This document shows, one piece after another, positions 6,233-14,077 of a stretch of 14,077 nt of DNA. Made by a program: the position numbers and the translations under genes. The stretch is from Candidatus Uhrbacteria bacterium. GTDB lineage: Bacteria; Patescibacteriota; Patescibacteriia; UBA9934. Under the pieces are notes generated by a model. That model was not told the DNA's origin and searched no databases. It saw nothing but the letters and a program-made list of their open reading frames with translations. The number at the start of each line of letters is the position of its first letter. The stretch's first letter is position 1. The stretch lies in assembly GCA_030688135.1 (NCBI GenBank), contig JAUYIW010000080.1:1-14077 (forward strand), in the 5' to 3' direction.

Positions 6233-6997
6233 ATGTCAAAGAATTACACAAAACTATTAATCGATGTTGGATTTTTACCTAGCGAAGTTAAGGTCTATAT
6301 GGCCTCGCTTGAGCTAGGTCCTTCAACCGTACAAAACGTTGCTAAAAAAGCAAATATTTCACGTACTGCAGGATATGAGGCTATTGAAGCTCTCCAAAAA
6401 CGTGGGCTGATTAGCTCTTCAACTCGCGGTAAACGAAAATTATTTGCAGCCGAAAGCCCTGAGAGAATTGTAACTTACTTAAGAGAAGAACAGCAAAAAT
6501 TTCAATCTACCTTGCAAGATATTACCAGTTCGGTCGAGGCAATGAAATTAATGGCAGGCGGTATTAAGCCCTCTGTTAGAGCATATGAAGGTGAAGAAGC
6601 GCTACACGCATATTTTGATCATATAGCCACTGTTAAACCACAAAGTTTTGATGAACTTTCAAACCTTGATGATGTTTACGAATACCTCGATGATGAAAAA
6701 GTAAAATCTGCAAGAAAAGCATATAGCTGGGCGAAACATACAAAAATTCGTCTGCTCCATCGTGGCAAATTACGAAACCCACGTGCCGGAGCGCAATTCA
6801 GAGAGCTTGGACACCAATGGGGTGACTTTCACGGTAATATTTCCATTTATGATAACTTTGTTACATTTGTAACTTATATTGGCATCACTTCCGTTGTGAT
6901 TATAGAAAGCGAGACTCTTGCGAATACTATGAAAATGATGTTCGATATAGCGTGGAGCCAAAGTAAGGAATCAAAGATAAGTTTAATACAGGAGTAA
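6233..6997 (+). CDS. TrmB-type transcriptional regulator
   Basis: This 254-residue protein has an N-terminal winged helix (residues about 8-75) with the TrmB pattern: FLPSEVKVYMASLELGPSTV, then VAKKANISRTAGYEAIEALQ, then a wing with KRGLISSSTRGKRKLFAA. A helical linker (80-110, EEQQKFQSTLQDITSSVEAM) follows, the usual TrmB dimer coiled coil, and then a C-terminal effector-like domain ending in FDIAWSQSKE. Such short TrmB-like proteins are common in Patescibacteria; their ligands are unknown. The start follows a weak AGGG that lies in the leader inverted repeat. It is a single-gene unit with its own promoter and a 13-bp perfect terminator at 7035-7065. Its target may be its own leader, or the divergent TTAGC region next door; neither is shown. 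Confidence 0.85.
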   Translation: MSKNYTKLLIDVGFLPSEVKVYMASLELGPSTVQNVAKKANISRTAGYEAIEALQKRGLISSSTRGKRKLFAAESPERIVTYLREEQQKFQSTLQDITSSVEAMKLMAGGIKPSVRAYEGEEALHAYFDHIATVKPQSFDELSNLDDVYEYLDDEKVKSARKAYSWAKHTKIRLLHRGKLRNPRAGAQFRELGHQWGDFHGNISIYDNFVTFVTYIGITSVVIIESETLANTMKMMFDIAWSQSKESKISLIQE

Positions 6998-7030
6998 ACA
7001 TTATAGTAGCTAGTAGTTATAAATTGGTAA

Positions 7031-7413
7031 AAACAAAAATGATGCGACTTGATCGCATCATTTTTGTTTGCGTAAAATATCCACAAAAGAAAGAACGTCG
7101 CTCCGGTACAAGACCAGAAACGACGTTAGTTGTGGGCCTTTCGGCCCGTTGTTGTTGGCTACCCACTTCCCATTTTGCCCTCCAGGCTTGGGGGTGACGG
7201 TATTTCAGATTGTCAACGAAAGCTTTTTCGTCGACCTTTTTTCTCTTTACGCGCTTAGCATGCGCTAGCGCCACCGTTCCCGACTGCCAGGAAAGCTGTG
7301 ATGGGTGGGGCGCGAAGCGATTATCCGACTCCGCCCATGATTCCTCCACGTTGATGTATCGACTTGCAAAGCGCAAGTCGATGAGTTGTACGAAGGTCCA
7401 CTTAGACCAACGC
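7031..7413 (-). ncRNA. Leftward structured unit, RNA or leaderless gene
   Basis: The promoter at 7420-7448 puts the start near 7413, and the terminator at 7035-7065 ends the unit. The roughly 380 nt hold many hairpins: ATCGACTTGC/GCAAGTCGAT (7357-7381), a 10-bp stem around AAGC near 7210-7235, GGGCC GAAA GGCCC (7135-7148), AACGTCG/CGACGTT (7093-7128) and a GCGCT/AGCGC stem near 7250-7270. A frame stays open from an ATG exactly at the transcription start (7415, MRWSKWTFVQLIDLRFAS onward, 132 codons) but runs straight through the terminator to 7017 and has no ribosome site. The terminator crossing and the hairpin density favour RNA; the moderate codon bias leaves a leaderless gene possible. Confidence 0.5.
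7035..7065. terminator. Bidirectional terminator between regulator and leftward unit
   Basis: AAAAATGATGCGA (7035-7047) pairs perfectly with 7053-7065 around CTTGA. TTTTTGTTT follows on the + strand and TTTTTGTTTTTA on the minus strand. Confidence 0.92.
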
Positions 7414-7419
7414 ATATGT

Positions 7420-7448
7420 ATAATAGCATAAAACCACTCACTTGTCAA
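7420..7448 (-). promoter_or_regulatory. Promoter of the leftward unit
   Basis: On the minus strand TTGACA (7448-7443), a 17-bp spacer and TATTAT (7425-7420), close to the consensus. Confidence 0.85.
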
Positions 7449-7454
7449 TAGTGC

Positions 7455-7551
7455 TTAGCCATCAATTTAGCTAGTTTTAGCCAAATTAGCTAATCTTTCA
7501 GCCTTTTTTGGACTTAAAATTGACTAATTTTAGCCTTAATTTAGCTAATCT
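7455..7551. promoter_or_regulatory. Phased TTAGC motif array between divergent promoters
   Basis: TTAGC begins at 7455, 7467, 7477, 7486, 7530 and 7541. Spacings are 12, 10, 9, 44 and 11 bp, so neighbouring sites face the same side of the helix. Two lie in the palindrome TTAGCTAA. The blocks 7471-7496 and 7524-7551 are imperfect direct repeats. The DNA is strongly AT-rich. This looks like a binding array for a cooperative regulator, or iterons; the binding protein is unknown. Confidence 0.6.
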
Positions 7552-7573
7552 CTAATTTAATTCAACCAAAGAC

Positions 7574-7602
7574 TTGACAAATATTTTTGATTGTGTTAAA
7601 GT
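7574..7602 (+). promoter_or_regulatory. Promoter of the giant structured RNA
   Basis: TTGACA (7574-7579), a 17-bp spacer and TAAAGT (7597-7602). Transcription would start near 7609. Confidence 0.8.
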
Positions 7603-7608
7603 GTTTTT

Positions 7609-9196
7609 CTAAGCTTAAGACACTGAACGTCAACCAGCTATAGAACATTAAAAATTGACTATTTAGTACCCTCCTGGCGGCTTCTTACTGTGCTTTCCCA
7701 TGCTAAGCTCAGTAAAAAGCCGCAAGGCTTTGGGTGCTTGGCACACCCTGGCGCAAGCCGAAGATAATCCTGGCAACAGGAATAAACTCTCGGTTGGTAG
7801 CCGGGGGGATGCATTCTTGCATTCATAGCGCCACGCATTGTGAAGCAGGGTCGGCGACGGCACATCAACCTGCAGCAGTTTCCGAAAGGTAACTGCGAGG
7901 ATTTCTGCGGAAACGCAGGTAATTCTTAACAATGTGCCTGTAAGGGGTGGTACCCTTTCAGGAATCAGTTGCGAGTCTCGATACCAAAGAGGCAGACAAC
8001 GCATAGGTTGGGCAGAGCCCTTGCACATAGTACCTATTACCAACCATCTACACTGACGTGGAGAATCCTCAACCGGGATTGTCTTGGTAGCTGGAGTAAA
8101 AACATGTGCGTTCAAAGAGTCGACGGGCCTAACCTTCTTCGGAAGGATAAAAAGGCGGACCGGTTAGCAACTCCCTAACCGATCCGCTCAGCAAAGTACG
8201 GGGACGGCCATCCTTGGAAAAGCTGAGAAGACTCTTTGTCCTAAGAGGCTAACCACCTCGACCGAACTCCATCGGGCTAGATGCGCAAGGAGAGGTCAAA
8301 GAAGCTGGGGTCGCAAGCCCTCGTACGCCTTTCAGGGCAGCTTCACGGGGATGCTTTACGTAACATCTCCCCCCTTCTTCCCCGACAACACTGTGAGCTT
8401 GCTCCAATGTTGGTCGGGGATCCTCACACGAGCATCATAAAATGGTGAATGTGTGAGGGCAATAGCCCTGAGCCGGAAGTGTGCGGCATGCGCTGCACAT
8501 TTCACAGAAAAGGCTCTGTGTGGCCTTCCTCCGAGTTCGCTCGGAGGTTTCCACATAACTATCAAAGGGTGGTAGTTGTATGGAAACTTACGGGGCACTG
8601 GCACGGCACGCAAAGCTTACTGGCTATGCCAAGTCCTACTGTAGGTTACAATCCCGAGGCCATGAAGGCTATTCGTGAGAACAGCTTTCCAAATCCTGAT
8701 TAGAGCCCGCACGCAAGCCTATGGGAGGCTATGGCGTGAGAATGTATGCAGTAATGCATGCGAAGAGTCGACTTGATAATTTCCGCCTCCACACGCGGAT
8801 AAATCTATCGACACGGGGATCAGGCCCCAGCGCGCATATACGGTACCGTGACGGTCCAATGACATATGCGCGTACCCACTTCCCGAATCGCTTATCGATT
8901 CGGGATTCCCATATGAACATCAAATTGGTGTTTATATGGGAATAAAAATGATCAAAAGGAGGTCTACTCGCAAGAGTAGCAATGATCAAACGCTGAAACG
9001 TTCGTAAAGGTTTCAACACCGTTCTGGCAGATACAGTCGCTCGCTTGCGAGTGACGCCGAAACTAATACGACGCTTTGGCACCTTCTATAAAATTATGTT
9101 CAACTTGAACAGACTTATATAGAAAGTACCATGGACGCAGCGCGCCTATGGAGGAGAGAGAATTCCCCACCGACCACAAGTCGGTGGTGTTTTTTT
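7609..9196 (+). ncRNA. Giant structured non-coding RNA, about 1.6 kb
   Basis: No credible gene covers this stretch: the longest frames are antisense or random-looking and lack ribosome sites. It is packed with hairpins. Examples with tight loops are AAAGCC-GCAA-GGCTTT (7716-7731), GGC-GCAA-GCC (7750-7759), TCCTG-GCAA-CAGGA (7768-7781), CTGCG-GAAA-CGCAG (7907-7920), CCTTC-TTCG-GAAGG (8132-8145), CCTCCGAG-TTCG-CTCGGAGG (8528-8547) and CTACTC-GCAA-GAGTAG (8964-8979). Long arms include a GCGGA..TCCGC stem (8154-8187), CCCCGAC..GTCGGGG (8381-8419), CCTCACAC..GTGTGAGG (8421-8457), GCGCATAT..ATATGCGC (8832-8871) and CCCGAATCG/CGATTCGGG (8882-8904). CCTCC (7670-7674) and GGCG (7676-7679) can pair with GGAGG (9150-9154) and CGCC (9143-9146), closing the whole molecule. 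A promoter precedes it and a terminator ends it. It carries no 16S or 23S rRNA, tmRNA, RNase P or group II domain V motif that I recognise. Confidence 0.75.
9167..9196 (+). terminator. Terminator of the giant RNA
   Basis: CCACCGAC (9167-9174), loop CACAA, GTCGGTGG (9180-9187), then TGTTTTTTT. A perfect 8-bp stem. Confidence 0.93.
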
Positions 9197-9312
9197 ATGT
9201 TTCGTCTATCTGAACTTCATCGTAATTTTAAAACTTACAAGCCAAAATTACATAATTAAATTTACTAGCTGTCCCCAGAGATACTTCGACTAATGTTTGC
9301 CCTTTGATATAC

Positions 9313-9318
9313 TATAAT
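9313..9318 (+). promoter_or_regulatory. -10 box upstream of the DoxX gene
   Basis: A perfect TATAAT without a well-spaced -35. It lies inside the longest open frame and so argues for an internal start codon. From 9198 to 9312 I see no other feature in the AT-rich spacer. Confidence 0.45.
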
Positions 9319-9345
9319 CAAGTTTTACTAACTAGTTACATGTGT

Positions 9346-9840
9346 ATGAAGCTTGAATCAAATCCATTAATCTGGGGCTTGCTACGCCTTGGACTCGGCT
9401 GGATATTTCTTTGGTCTTTCATAGATAAATTGTGGGGCCTTGGGTTTTCAACAGAGGCTGGGAGCGGATGGCTTGCAGGTGGATCTCCAACCTTTGGATA
9501 CCTAAGCTTTGCAACCAAAGGACCATTTGCCGGAATCTTCCAAGCAATGGCAACGAGCACATTAGTAGAGTGGCTGTTTATGCTAGGCCTTCTGCTAATC
9601 GGACTTTCACTGCTTCTTGGAATTGGCGTTCGGGTAGCAGGTTACTCTGCGGCACTAATGTACGTGCTTATGTACCTTGCTGGCGCTATGCCACCGGAAC
9701 ACAATCCATTCCTAGATGAACATATTATGTTTGCAATCCTCTCCGTAGGATTTGCACTAAGCCCATCTGGCGAATATTTGGGATTTGGAAAATGGTGGAA
9801 GAATCAGAAGTTTGTGAAAAAGAATCCTTGGCTGATCTAG
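9346..9840 (+). CDS. DoxX family membrane protein
   Basis: The product (164 aa from this ATG) has four predicted membrane helices: about residues 7-28 (PLIWGLLRLGLGWIFLWSFI), 70-90, 90-113 (LLGIGVRVAGYSAALMYVLM) and 124-140. The first helix with RLGLGWIFLWSFIDKL and the late PFLDEHIMFAILSVGFALS are typical of DoxX/DoxD-like proteins. Characterised relatives are subunits of thiosulfate:quinone oxidoreductase or take part in oxidative-stress membrane complexes; many are of unknown role. The frame is open from a TTG at 9304, but the TATAAT at 9313-9318 makes an ATG at 9340 or 9346 more likely. No Shine-Dalgarno is visible. The gene stands alone and converges on the AI-2E gene, with a shared terminator between them. 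Confidence 0.85.
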   Translation: MKLESNPLIWGLLRLGLGWIFLWSFIDKLWGLGFSTEAGSGWLAGGSPTFGYLSFATKGPFAGIFQAMATSTLVEWLFMLGLLLIGLSLLLGIGVRVAGYSAALMYVLMYLAGAMPPEHNPFLDEHIMFAILSVGFALSPSGEYLGFGKWWKNQKFVKKNPWLI

Positions 9841-9858
9841 CTGTAACTCAACAAAACT

Positions 9859-9904
9859 AAAAGACGCTTATACATGGATTACCGGTATGCAAGCGTCTTT
9901 TTTA
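9859..9904. terminator. Bidirectional terminator between DoxX and AI-2E genes
   Basis: AAAAGACGCTT (9859-9869) pairs with AAGCGTCTTTT (9891-9901), with an inner ATAC/GTAT. Runs of T follow on the + strand and, less well, on the minus strand. Confidence 0.85.
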
Positions 9905-9923
9905 TTATTAAAAATTACTGAAT

Positions 9924-10967
9924 CTATTGTTTTCCTTCTAAAATTCCAGCTTTATACAAATCAAGCACAACCATAATAGACGCAAGAATCGTGGGACCAA
10001 TAACTAACCCAATCGTACCAAACATTTTAAGCCCTCCAAGAATAGAAATTAAAATTAGAAGAGCGTGCATTTTTGTTCTACCTTGAATAAGTAATGGTGA
10101 TAGTACGTTATCGACCAAACCAACAATCACAACCGACCAAATCAATAATCCTACAGCAGCTCCAGAATGGCCAGTATAGTACAAATAAATTATTGCTGGA
10201 ACCATAACAAGACTCACTCCGAACATTGGAACTTGCGCTGCAATAACAACAAGTGCTCCCCACAGAAGCGCTCCTGGAACTCCAAAGATAGTCATACCTA
10301 GAGCTGCAAAAAATCCTTGGACTATGGCAACAATAAGTACACCAAAAACAACGTTGCGAATGGTGCTTACAATTCTTGCCACAATATCTGAGTCCAACCT
10401 GTCCTTGAATGGACTTAAGTCAAGCACCTCTTGACGCAACTTTTGACGATCAACCAAAAAGTAATATAGAGAGATAAAGAAAATAAATACTCCAAAAACT
10501 AATCGTGCAGAGCTGGCAAAAATATTGCCAATATTTAAGAGAACCCATTCAGCAGCCCCACGTCCAAGCTCGGAAAGATCGATTGCAAGAATCTCCTGCT
10601 TTACAATGTCTGGAAAAAATTGGAAAGCTGCAAAAGTAGTAATATCAAAGCCGTTAAGCCACTCAATACTTCCAACCGAAGCGATAATTTCTGTTGCCTG
10701 CCCAATCATTAACACCGATGCAATGAAAAGTGGAATTAGCCCAATTAAAAATACAGCTCCAACCATTAAGATCGCTGAAAGATTTTTATACTTCACTAGT
10801 TTTCTTAACCTGTCATCGATTGGAGAAATAACAACTGCAATAATTCCTGCGCTCACTAAAACCAATGCAAAAGGTTTTACAATCTGCCAAAATAGATAAA
10901 TTATTAATACAGCAACCAATAAGAAGAACCATCGTGAAATCGCCAGTTGTTGTGATCGAGTGCTCAT
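9924..10967 (-). CDS. AI-2E family transporter (permease)
   Basis: The 347-residue protein has the usual PF01594 layout. Two N-terminal membrane helices (about 12-30 and 33-52) are followed by a short loop (DDRLRKLVKYKNLS), a third helix (63-88), a soluble stretch, a helix at about 150-170, and a C-terminal helical block. The conserved DNVLSPLLIQGRTKMHALL and the following GGLKMFGTIGLVIGP are clearly present. Family members export or exchange small solutes (AI-2 in TqsA, sodium or protons in others), so the substrate is not known. It lies 23 nt after the CxxC membrane protein gene and may be the last gene of the copper/redox run, but no ribosome site is visible and a separate promoter cannot be excluded. 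Confidence 0.93.
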   Translation of the reverse strand: MSTRSQQLAISRWFFLLVAVLIIYLFWQIVKPFALVLVSAGIIAVVISPIDDRLRKLVKYKNLSAILMVGAVFLIGLIPLFIASVLMIGQATEIIASVGSIEWLNGFDITTFAAFQFFPDIVKQEILAIDLSELGRGAAEWVLLNIGNIFASSARLVFGVFIFFISLYYFLVDRQKLRQEVLDLSPFKDRLDSDIVARIVSTIRNVVFGVLIVAIVQGFFAALGMTIFGVPGALLWGALVVIAAQVPMFGVSLVMVPAIIYLYYTGHSGAAVGLLIWSVVIVGLVDNVLSPLLIQGRTKMHALLILISILGGLKMFGTIGLVIGPTILASIMVVLDLYKAGILEGKQ

Positions 10968-10990
10968 AAATTAAAATTAGGAAGTAAATA

Positions 10991-11503
10991 TTAGTGCACT
11001 GCGCAAACATCGCAATGACTATTAATTCTACGCGATGAAAAATATAGAGCTACTAGTGTTAGAGCTACAGCAAAGATGCTTATTGGTATTCTATAAGTTG
11101 CAAAAAATATTGAAGCGCCAAGTCCAAAAATTGCAAGAAGACTAGAGTAGCACGCAACGCAAGCAACGGTTGCAGCAAGTGAACTAAGTATTATCCCAAG
11201 AGCCGTTGCAGATTTAGCAGCTGTAATTTTTAAATTCCTATGTGCTTTAATAGCTTTCCTAATATAAACCTGCATTGCAATTAATAGCCCATTGCCAAAA
11301 GCAAGTATAGCCATTAATACAAAAACTACCGGGGGAGTAATTGATAGCTGAAAAAGTATATCGTTACCGGGAATGCTTAAAACCGGCACCATAACAAAAA
11401 AAAGAAAGATTACAATAGAAATTAACACAAAACAGCATAGTCCTAAGTTTGTTTTTAGCGCCAGCTTACTCGCAGTTAAAAACTCATTCATGATTTTCCT
11501 CAT
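10991..11503 (-). CDS. Membrane protein with two CxxC motifs
   Basis: The product (170 aa) has four hydrophobic segments: about 21-44, 59-81, 99-135 (possibly a re-entrant pair) and 139-157. One CxxC lies in the membrane (C115-V-A-C118, in TVACVACYSSLLAIFGLGAS) and one in the C-terminal tail (H163-C164-D-V-C167, with His170 at the end). The intramembrane cysteines before a Gly-rich helix recall MerT/MerC-type heavy-metal transporters, but I cannot assign a family. The start overlaps the DsbA stop (ATGA), suggesting translational coupling. A second ATG at 11491 has a better ribosome site (GAGG, 7 nt) and is an equally good start. Between CopA/DsbA and AI-2E, a role in metal or thiol transfer across the membrane is a fair inference. 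Confidence 0.75.
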   Translation of the reverse strand: MRKIMNEFLTASKLALKTNLGLCCFVLISIVIFLFFVMVPVLSIPGNDILFQLSITPPVVFVLMAILAFGNGLLIAMQVYIRKAIKAHRNLKITAAKSATALGIILSSLAATVACVACYSSLLAIFGLGASIFFATYRIPISIFAVALTLVALYFSSRRINSHCDVCAVH

Positions 11504-12204
11504 AGATCCCCAAGCATTTCTATAATTATACTTTCAACTTTGCTAAACGATGCAGCACCCTCTACAACCTGAACACTTCCATCAGGCCCAATAACAAACG
11601 ACGTCGGCGTTCCCTTAACGCCGGCCTGCGTTGCAATAACTAAATCTGTTGTAACCCTGTCGTCATATCTTCCGCTTTCCAAACAGTTTGAAAACACCTG
11701 GGTATTAATTCCGATCTGCCCTACGATTGGCTCAAGGTCAGCTACCTCAATTCCTGTGCCATCTGTATTTGAAAATTCAAACATTATATCGTGAAAAAGC
11801 CAAAATGCATCCTCACCGGCGATCTCATTTACACACTCTGAAGCTATAGCCTTTGCTTCTGCGCCGACGTGAGTTGGAAATGGAAAATGACGATATATAA
11901 ATTGTACCCGATCACCGTATTTCTCTAAGGTCTGGTTCACAACAGGATAAAATCGCTTGCAATAAGGACACTCAAAATCTGAATATTCAATCCAAATAAT
12001 ATCAGGATTCTCTGAGCCTCTTGTATGATCGGTCGCGCTAACAGTAGTAAGCGCGCTGGTTATTCCTGTAGATACAACAGGCTGTGCAGATGAAGTATCT
12101 TTCAAAAAATCAAAGTTAAAATCTCCAGCCTGAAACAAAAAAATCAAAATTATAACCCCAAAGGCGCTAATAATTGCTAGAATGAATGTTATCTTTGATC
12201 CCAT
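11500..12204 (-). CDS. DsbA-like thioredoxin-fold protein, membrane-anchored
   Basis: The 234-residue protein has one N-terminal membrane anchor (residues about 5-24) and a Ser/Thr-rich linker (38-65). A DsbA/Com1-type thioredoxin fold follows: EYSDFECPYCKRFYP with catalytic Cys79 and Cys82 (CPYC), YRHFPFPTH at 105-112, a helical insertion, and the cis-proline loop GVKGTPTSFV (Pro200). Further cysteines at 124 and 174 could form a structural disulfide. It should oxidise or isomerise disulfides in exported proteins at the outer face of the membrane. No VKOR or DsbB partner is visible in the window. It lies 12 nt downstream of copA and overlaps the next gene, so it may service cysteines of the copper proteins or be co-regulated with them. 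Confidence 0.93.
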   Translation of the reverse strand: MGSKITFILAIISAFGVIILIFLFQAGDFNFDFLKDTSSAQPVVSTGITSALTTVSATDHTRGSENPDIIWIEYSDFECPYCKRFYPVVNQTLEKYGDRVQFIYRHFPFPTHVGAEAKAIASECVNEIAGEDAFWLFHDIMFEFSNTDGTGIEVADLEPIVGQIGINTQVFSNCLESGRYDDRVTTDLVIATQAGVKGTPTSFVIGPDGSVQVVEGAASFSKVESIIIEMLGDL

Positions 12205-12216
12205 GAATCTATTGTA

Positions 12217-14077
12217 TCACTTTTTTCTAATTCTTAGGGAATTCAAAACTACAGAAACTGATGAAAATGCCATTGCTGCAGAGGCTATGATTGGAGACAA
12301 GAGACCCAAAGCGGCAACCGGTACACTTACAGTATTGTAGAAAAATGCCCAAAATAAATTTTGCTTTATTATTCGGTCAGTTCGACGTGACAGTTGAATC
12401 GCTGCTACAACTTTCTCTGGCCCGCCTGAAACCAATACAATCTGCCCGGCTTCAATCGCAACGTCAGTTCCAGTTCCAATAGCTATGCCAAGATCGGCCT
12501 GAACAATAGCAGGGGCATCGTTTATTCCGTCTCCCACAAACGCAACACGCTTGCCCTTCTGTTGCCAAAGCTTAACAATGGCTAATTTTTCTTCAGGCAT
12601 TACCTCTGCTTCAATTTGCTCGATCCCCAAAACTTTTCCAATCGCTTCTGCTGTTCTGCGATTATCTCCGGTCAACATCATTACCTCAAGCCCCATACGC
12701 TTCAACTTCTCTACGCTGTCACGCGCTTTGTCTTTAGCGATATCGGCTATTGCAATCAACCCAAGCGCTTTCTTTTTGTAAGCCAAAATCACAACGGTCT
12801 TGCCCTCATCTTGCAAACGTACTAAATCATCCTGCATTTCTCGAAGATCAATTTTAGACTCTTCCATAAAGGCCGGGTTACCAAGCAGTGCCTCTTTGCC
12901 TAAAAGATCACCCTTAATTCCACGACCTGTAACTGAAATAAAATTCTTTACTACCGGTGGCTTTAAATCTTTTTTATACGCCTCCTCAATTATTGCTCTC
13001 GCAAGCGGATGTTCCGAATATGCCTCGAGCCCTGCAGCAAATTCCAAAAGCTGAGATTCGCTAGCGCCCTTTGCAGTAATCATGTCAGTTACTTTTGGAA
13101 CGCCCTCTGTAAGTGTTCCAGTTTTATCGAGCATTATTACGTCCAAGTCACGTCCACGCTCAAGTGCCTCGCCTCCCTTGATTAGAACGCCTTCACGGGC
13201 GGCTCTTCCGGTACCAACAAGAATAGCTGTTGGAGTGGCAAGCCCAAGCGCGCATGGACATGCAATTATTAACACTGTCACGGCCGGAATAAGCGCCAAG
13301 CTAACATCGCCGGTAATACCTAGCCAAACAAAAAATGTGATGATTGAAATAGCTATAACAACGGGAACAAAAATTCCAGAGATCTTATCGACTAACCGTT
13401 GAATTGGCGCCTTTGTTTCCTGCGCTTCGTCTACTAATCGAATGATCTGCGCTAGAACAGTATTTTCCCCAACTTGTTCTACAATAATTGTAAGAGCTCC
13501 TTGTTGATTCACAGTTGCACCAAAAACCTTTGAACCCTTGCGCTTTGTAACAGGCAAACTCTCGCCAGTAAGCATAGATTCATTAACAGAAGATTCACCT
13601 TCTAAAACCTGGCCATCGAGTGGAATTTTCTCACCTGGCTTTACAAGAACGTTATCTCCAATTTTAAGATCTTCAACCGAAACCTCTTCAACGCTTCCAT
13701 CTACTTTTAACCTGTGAGCAGTCTTAGCACCAAGCTCTAGCAGCTTTTTAACAGCCTCCCCTGCTCTACCTTTACTGAGCGCTTCAAAATAACGTCCAAG
13801 TAAGATAAAGCCTATAATTATTGCAGCGGCATCAAAATATAATTCACCGCCTACAAACATTTGCCACCAGCTGAATAACAGCGCCGCGCCGGTACCAAGT
13901 GTAATTAGCGTATCCATGTTGGCACGGAGTCGAAGAAACTGCTTGAACGTAGTTTTATGGAATGTCATTCCAGGACCAAGTACAACAATCGAGGCAAGAA
14001 TCGCCTGCACCCAATGTGAGGCTACAATACCAACTACCTCGCCTAGGATCTCAATCTGAAACATGGCAATCGCAGAC
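12217..14077 (-). CDS. copA: Copper-translocating P-type ATPase, 5' end outside window
   Basis: The frame is open through the right window edge, so the N-terminal metal-binding domain(s) and the first helices are not seen; the ATG at 14064 is internal. The visible part (about 619 residues) holds all catalytic landmarks of a P1B ATPase, numbered from that ATG: actuator TGES (166-169), CPC in the transport helix (269-271), phosphorylation site DKTGT (313-317), HP dipeptide (352-353), TGDN (465-468) and GDGINDAP (511-518). YN in helix 7 (576-577) and MAFSS in helix 8 (598-602) point to the Cu(I)/Ag(I)-exporting P1B-1 subgroup. It pumps Cu(I) out of the cytoplasm. It is the first visible gene of the run copA, dsbA-like, CxxC membrane protein. 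Confidence 0.95.
   Translation of the reverse strand, partial: SAIAMFQIEILGEVVGIVASHWVQAILASIVVLGPGMTFHKTTFKQFLRLRANMDTLITLGTGAALLFSWWQMFVGGELYFDAAAIIIGFILLGRYFEALSKGRAGEAVKKLLELGAKTAHRLKVDGSVEEVSVEDLKIGDNVLVKPGEKIPLDGQVLEGESSVNESMLTGESLPVTKRKGSKVFGATVNQQGALTIIVEQVGENTVLAQIIRLVDEAQETKAPIQRLVDKISGIFVPVVIAISIITFFVWLGITGDVSLALIPAVTVLIIACPCALGLATPTAILVGTGRAAREGVLIKGGEALERGRDLDVIMLDKTGTLTEGVPKVTDMITAKGASESQLLEFAAGLEAYSEHPLARAIIEEAYKKDLKPPVVKNFISVTGRGIKGDLLGKEALLGNPAFMEESKIDLREMQDDLVRLQDEGKTVVILAYKKKALGLIAIADIAKDKARDSVEKLKRMGLEVMMLTGDNRRTAEAIGKVLGIEQIEAEVMPEEKLAIVKLWQQKGKRVAFVGDGINDAPAIVQADLGIAIGTGTDVAIEAGQIVLVSGGPEKVVAAIQLSRRTDRIIKQNLFWAFFYNTVSVPVAALGLLSPIIASAAMAFSSVSVVLNSLRIRKK

Overview
The window reads as a chromosomal segment of a small-genome bacterium, most likely a Patescibacteria/CPR lineage such as Parcubacteria. 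This is inference. It rests on AT-rich, compact genes of recognisable families (U32 peptidase-like protein, TrmB-type regulator, DoxX, AI-2E permease, single-membrane-anchor DsbA, CopA), few clear Shine-Dalgarno sites, and many strong TTGACA-17-TATNNT promoters. No taxonomic marker is present.

Layout. 1-165: a hairpin-rich, non-coding left edge. 195-1469 (-): U32 peptidase family protein. 1515-4650: a GC-rich accessory island. It has a 199-bp direct repeat at its left end (1515-1713) and again inside it (4191-4388). It holds small hypothetical genes, an amber-interrupted gene, a phage-type HTH protein, a lipoprotein and a 5'-truncated gene. Similar promoters and long-hairpin terminators recur, as in phage or plasmid DNA. 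4790-5656 (-): a rearranged tRNA-Glu locus with one intact tRNA, one copy broken in its anticodon loop by a 30-nt double-hairpin element, and one 5' remnant. A GIY-YIG nuclease gene lies between the remnant and the intact copy and ends inside the intact tRNA. 5694-5989 (-): a small promoter-terminator unit of unknown nature. 6004-7065 (+): TrmB-type regulator with a long leader that can fold back over its own start. 9346-9840 (+): DoxX protein. 9924-14077 (-): an operon-like run, in transcription order CopA (cut by the window edge), DsbA-like thioredoxin, a membrane protein with two CxxC motifs, and an AI-2E permease. It suggests copper and thiol-redox handling at the envelope.

The most striking part is 7031-9196. 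Two divergent transcription units flank an intergenic region carrying six TTAGC motifs, four of them and then two spaced about one DNA turn apart. The rightward unit has a consensus-type promoter (7574-7602), no credible ORF for almost 1.6 kb, more than 25 hairpins (many with GNRA or UUCG loops), a helix that can pair its two ends (7670-7679 with 9143-9154), and an intrinsic terminator (9167-9196). I read it as a very large structured non-coding RNA that I cannot assign to a known family. The leftward unit (about 380 nt) is also hairpin-rich and ends in a terminator shared with the regulator gene. It could be a second RNA or a leaderless small gene.

All calls come from reading the sequence by eye. 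No homology search, covariance model or folding program was run.
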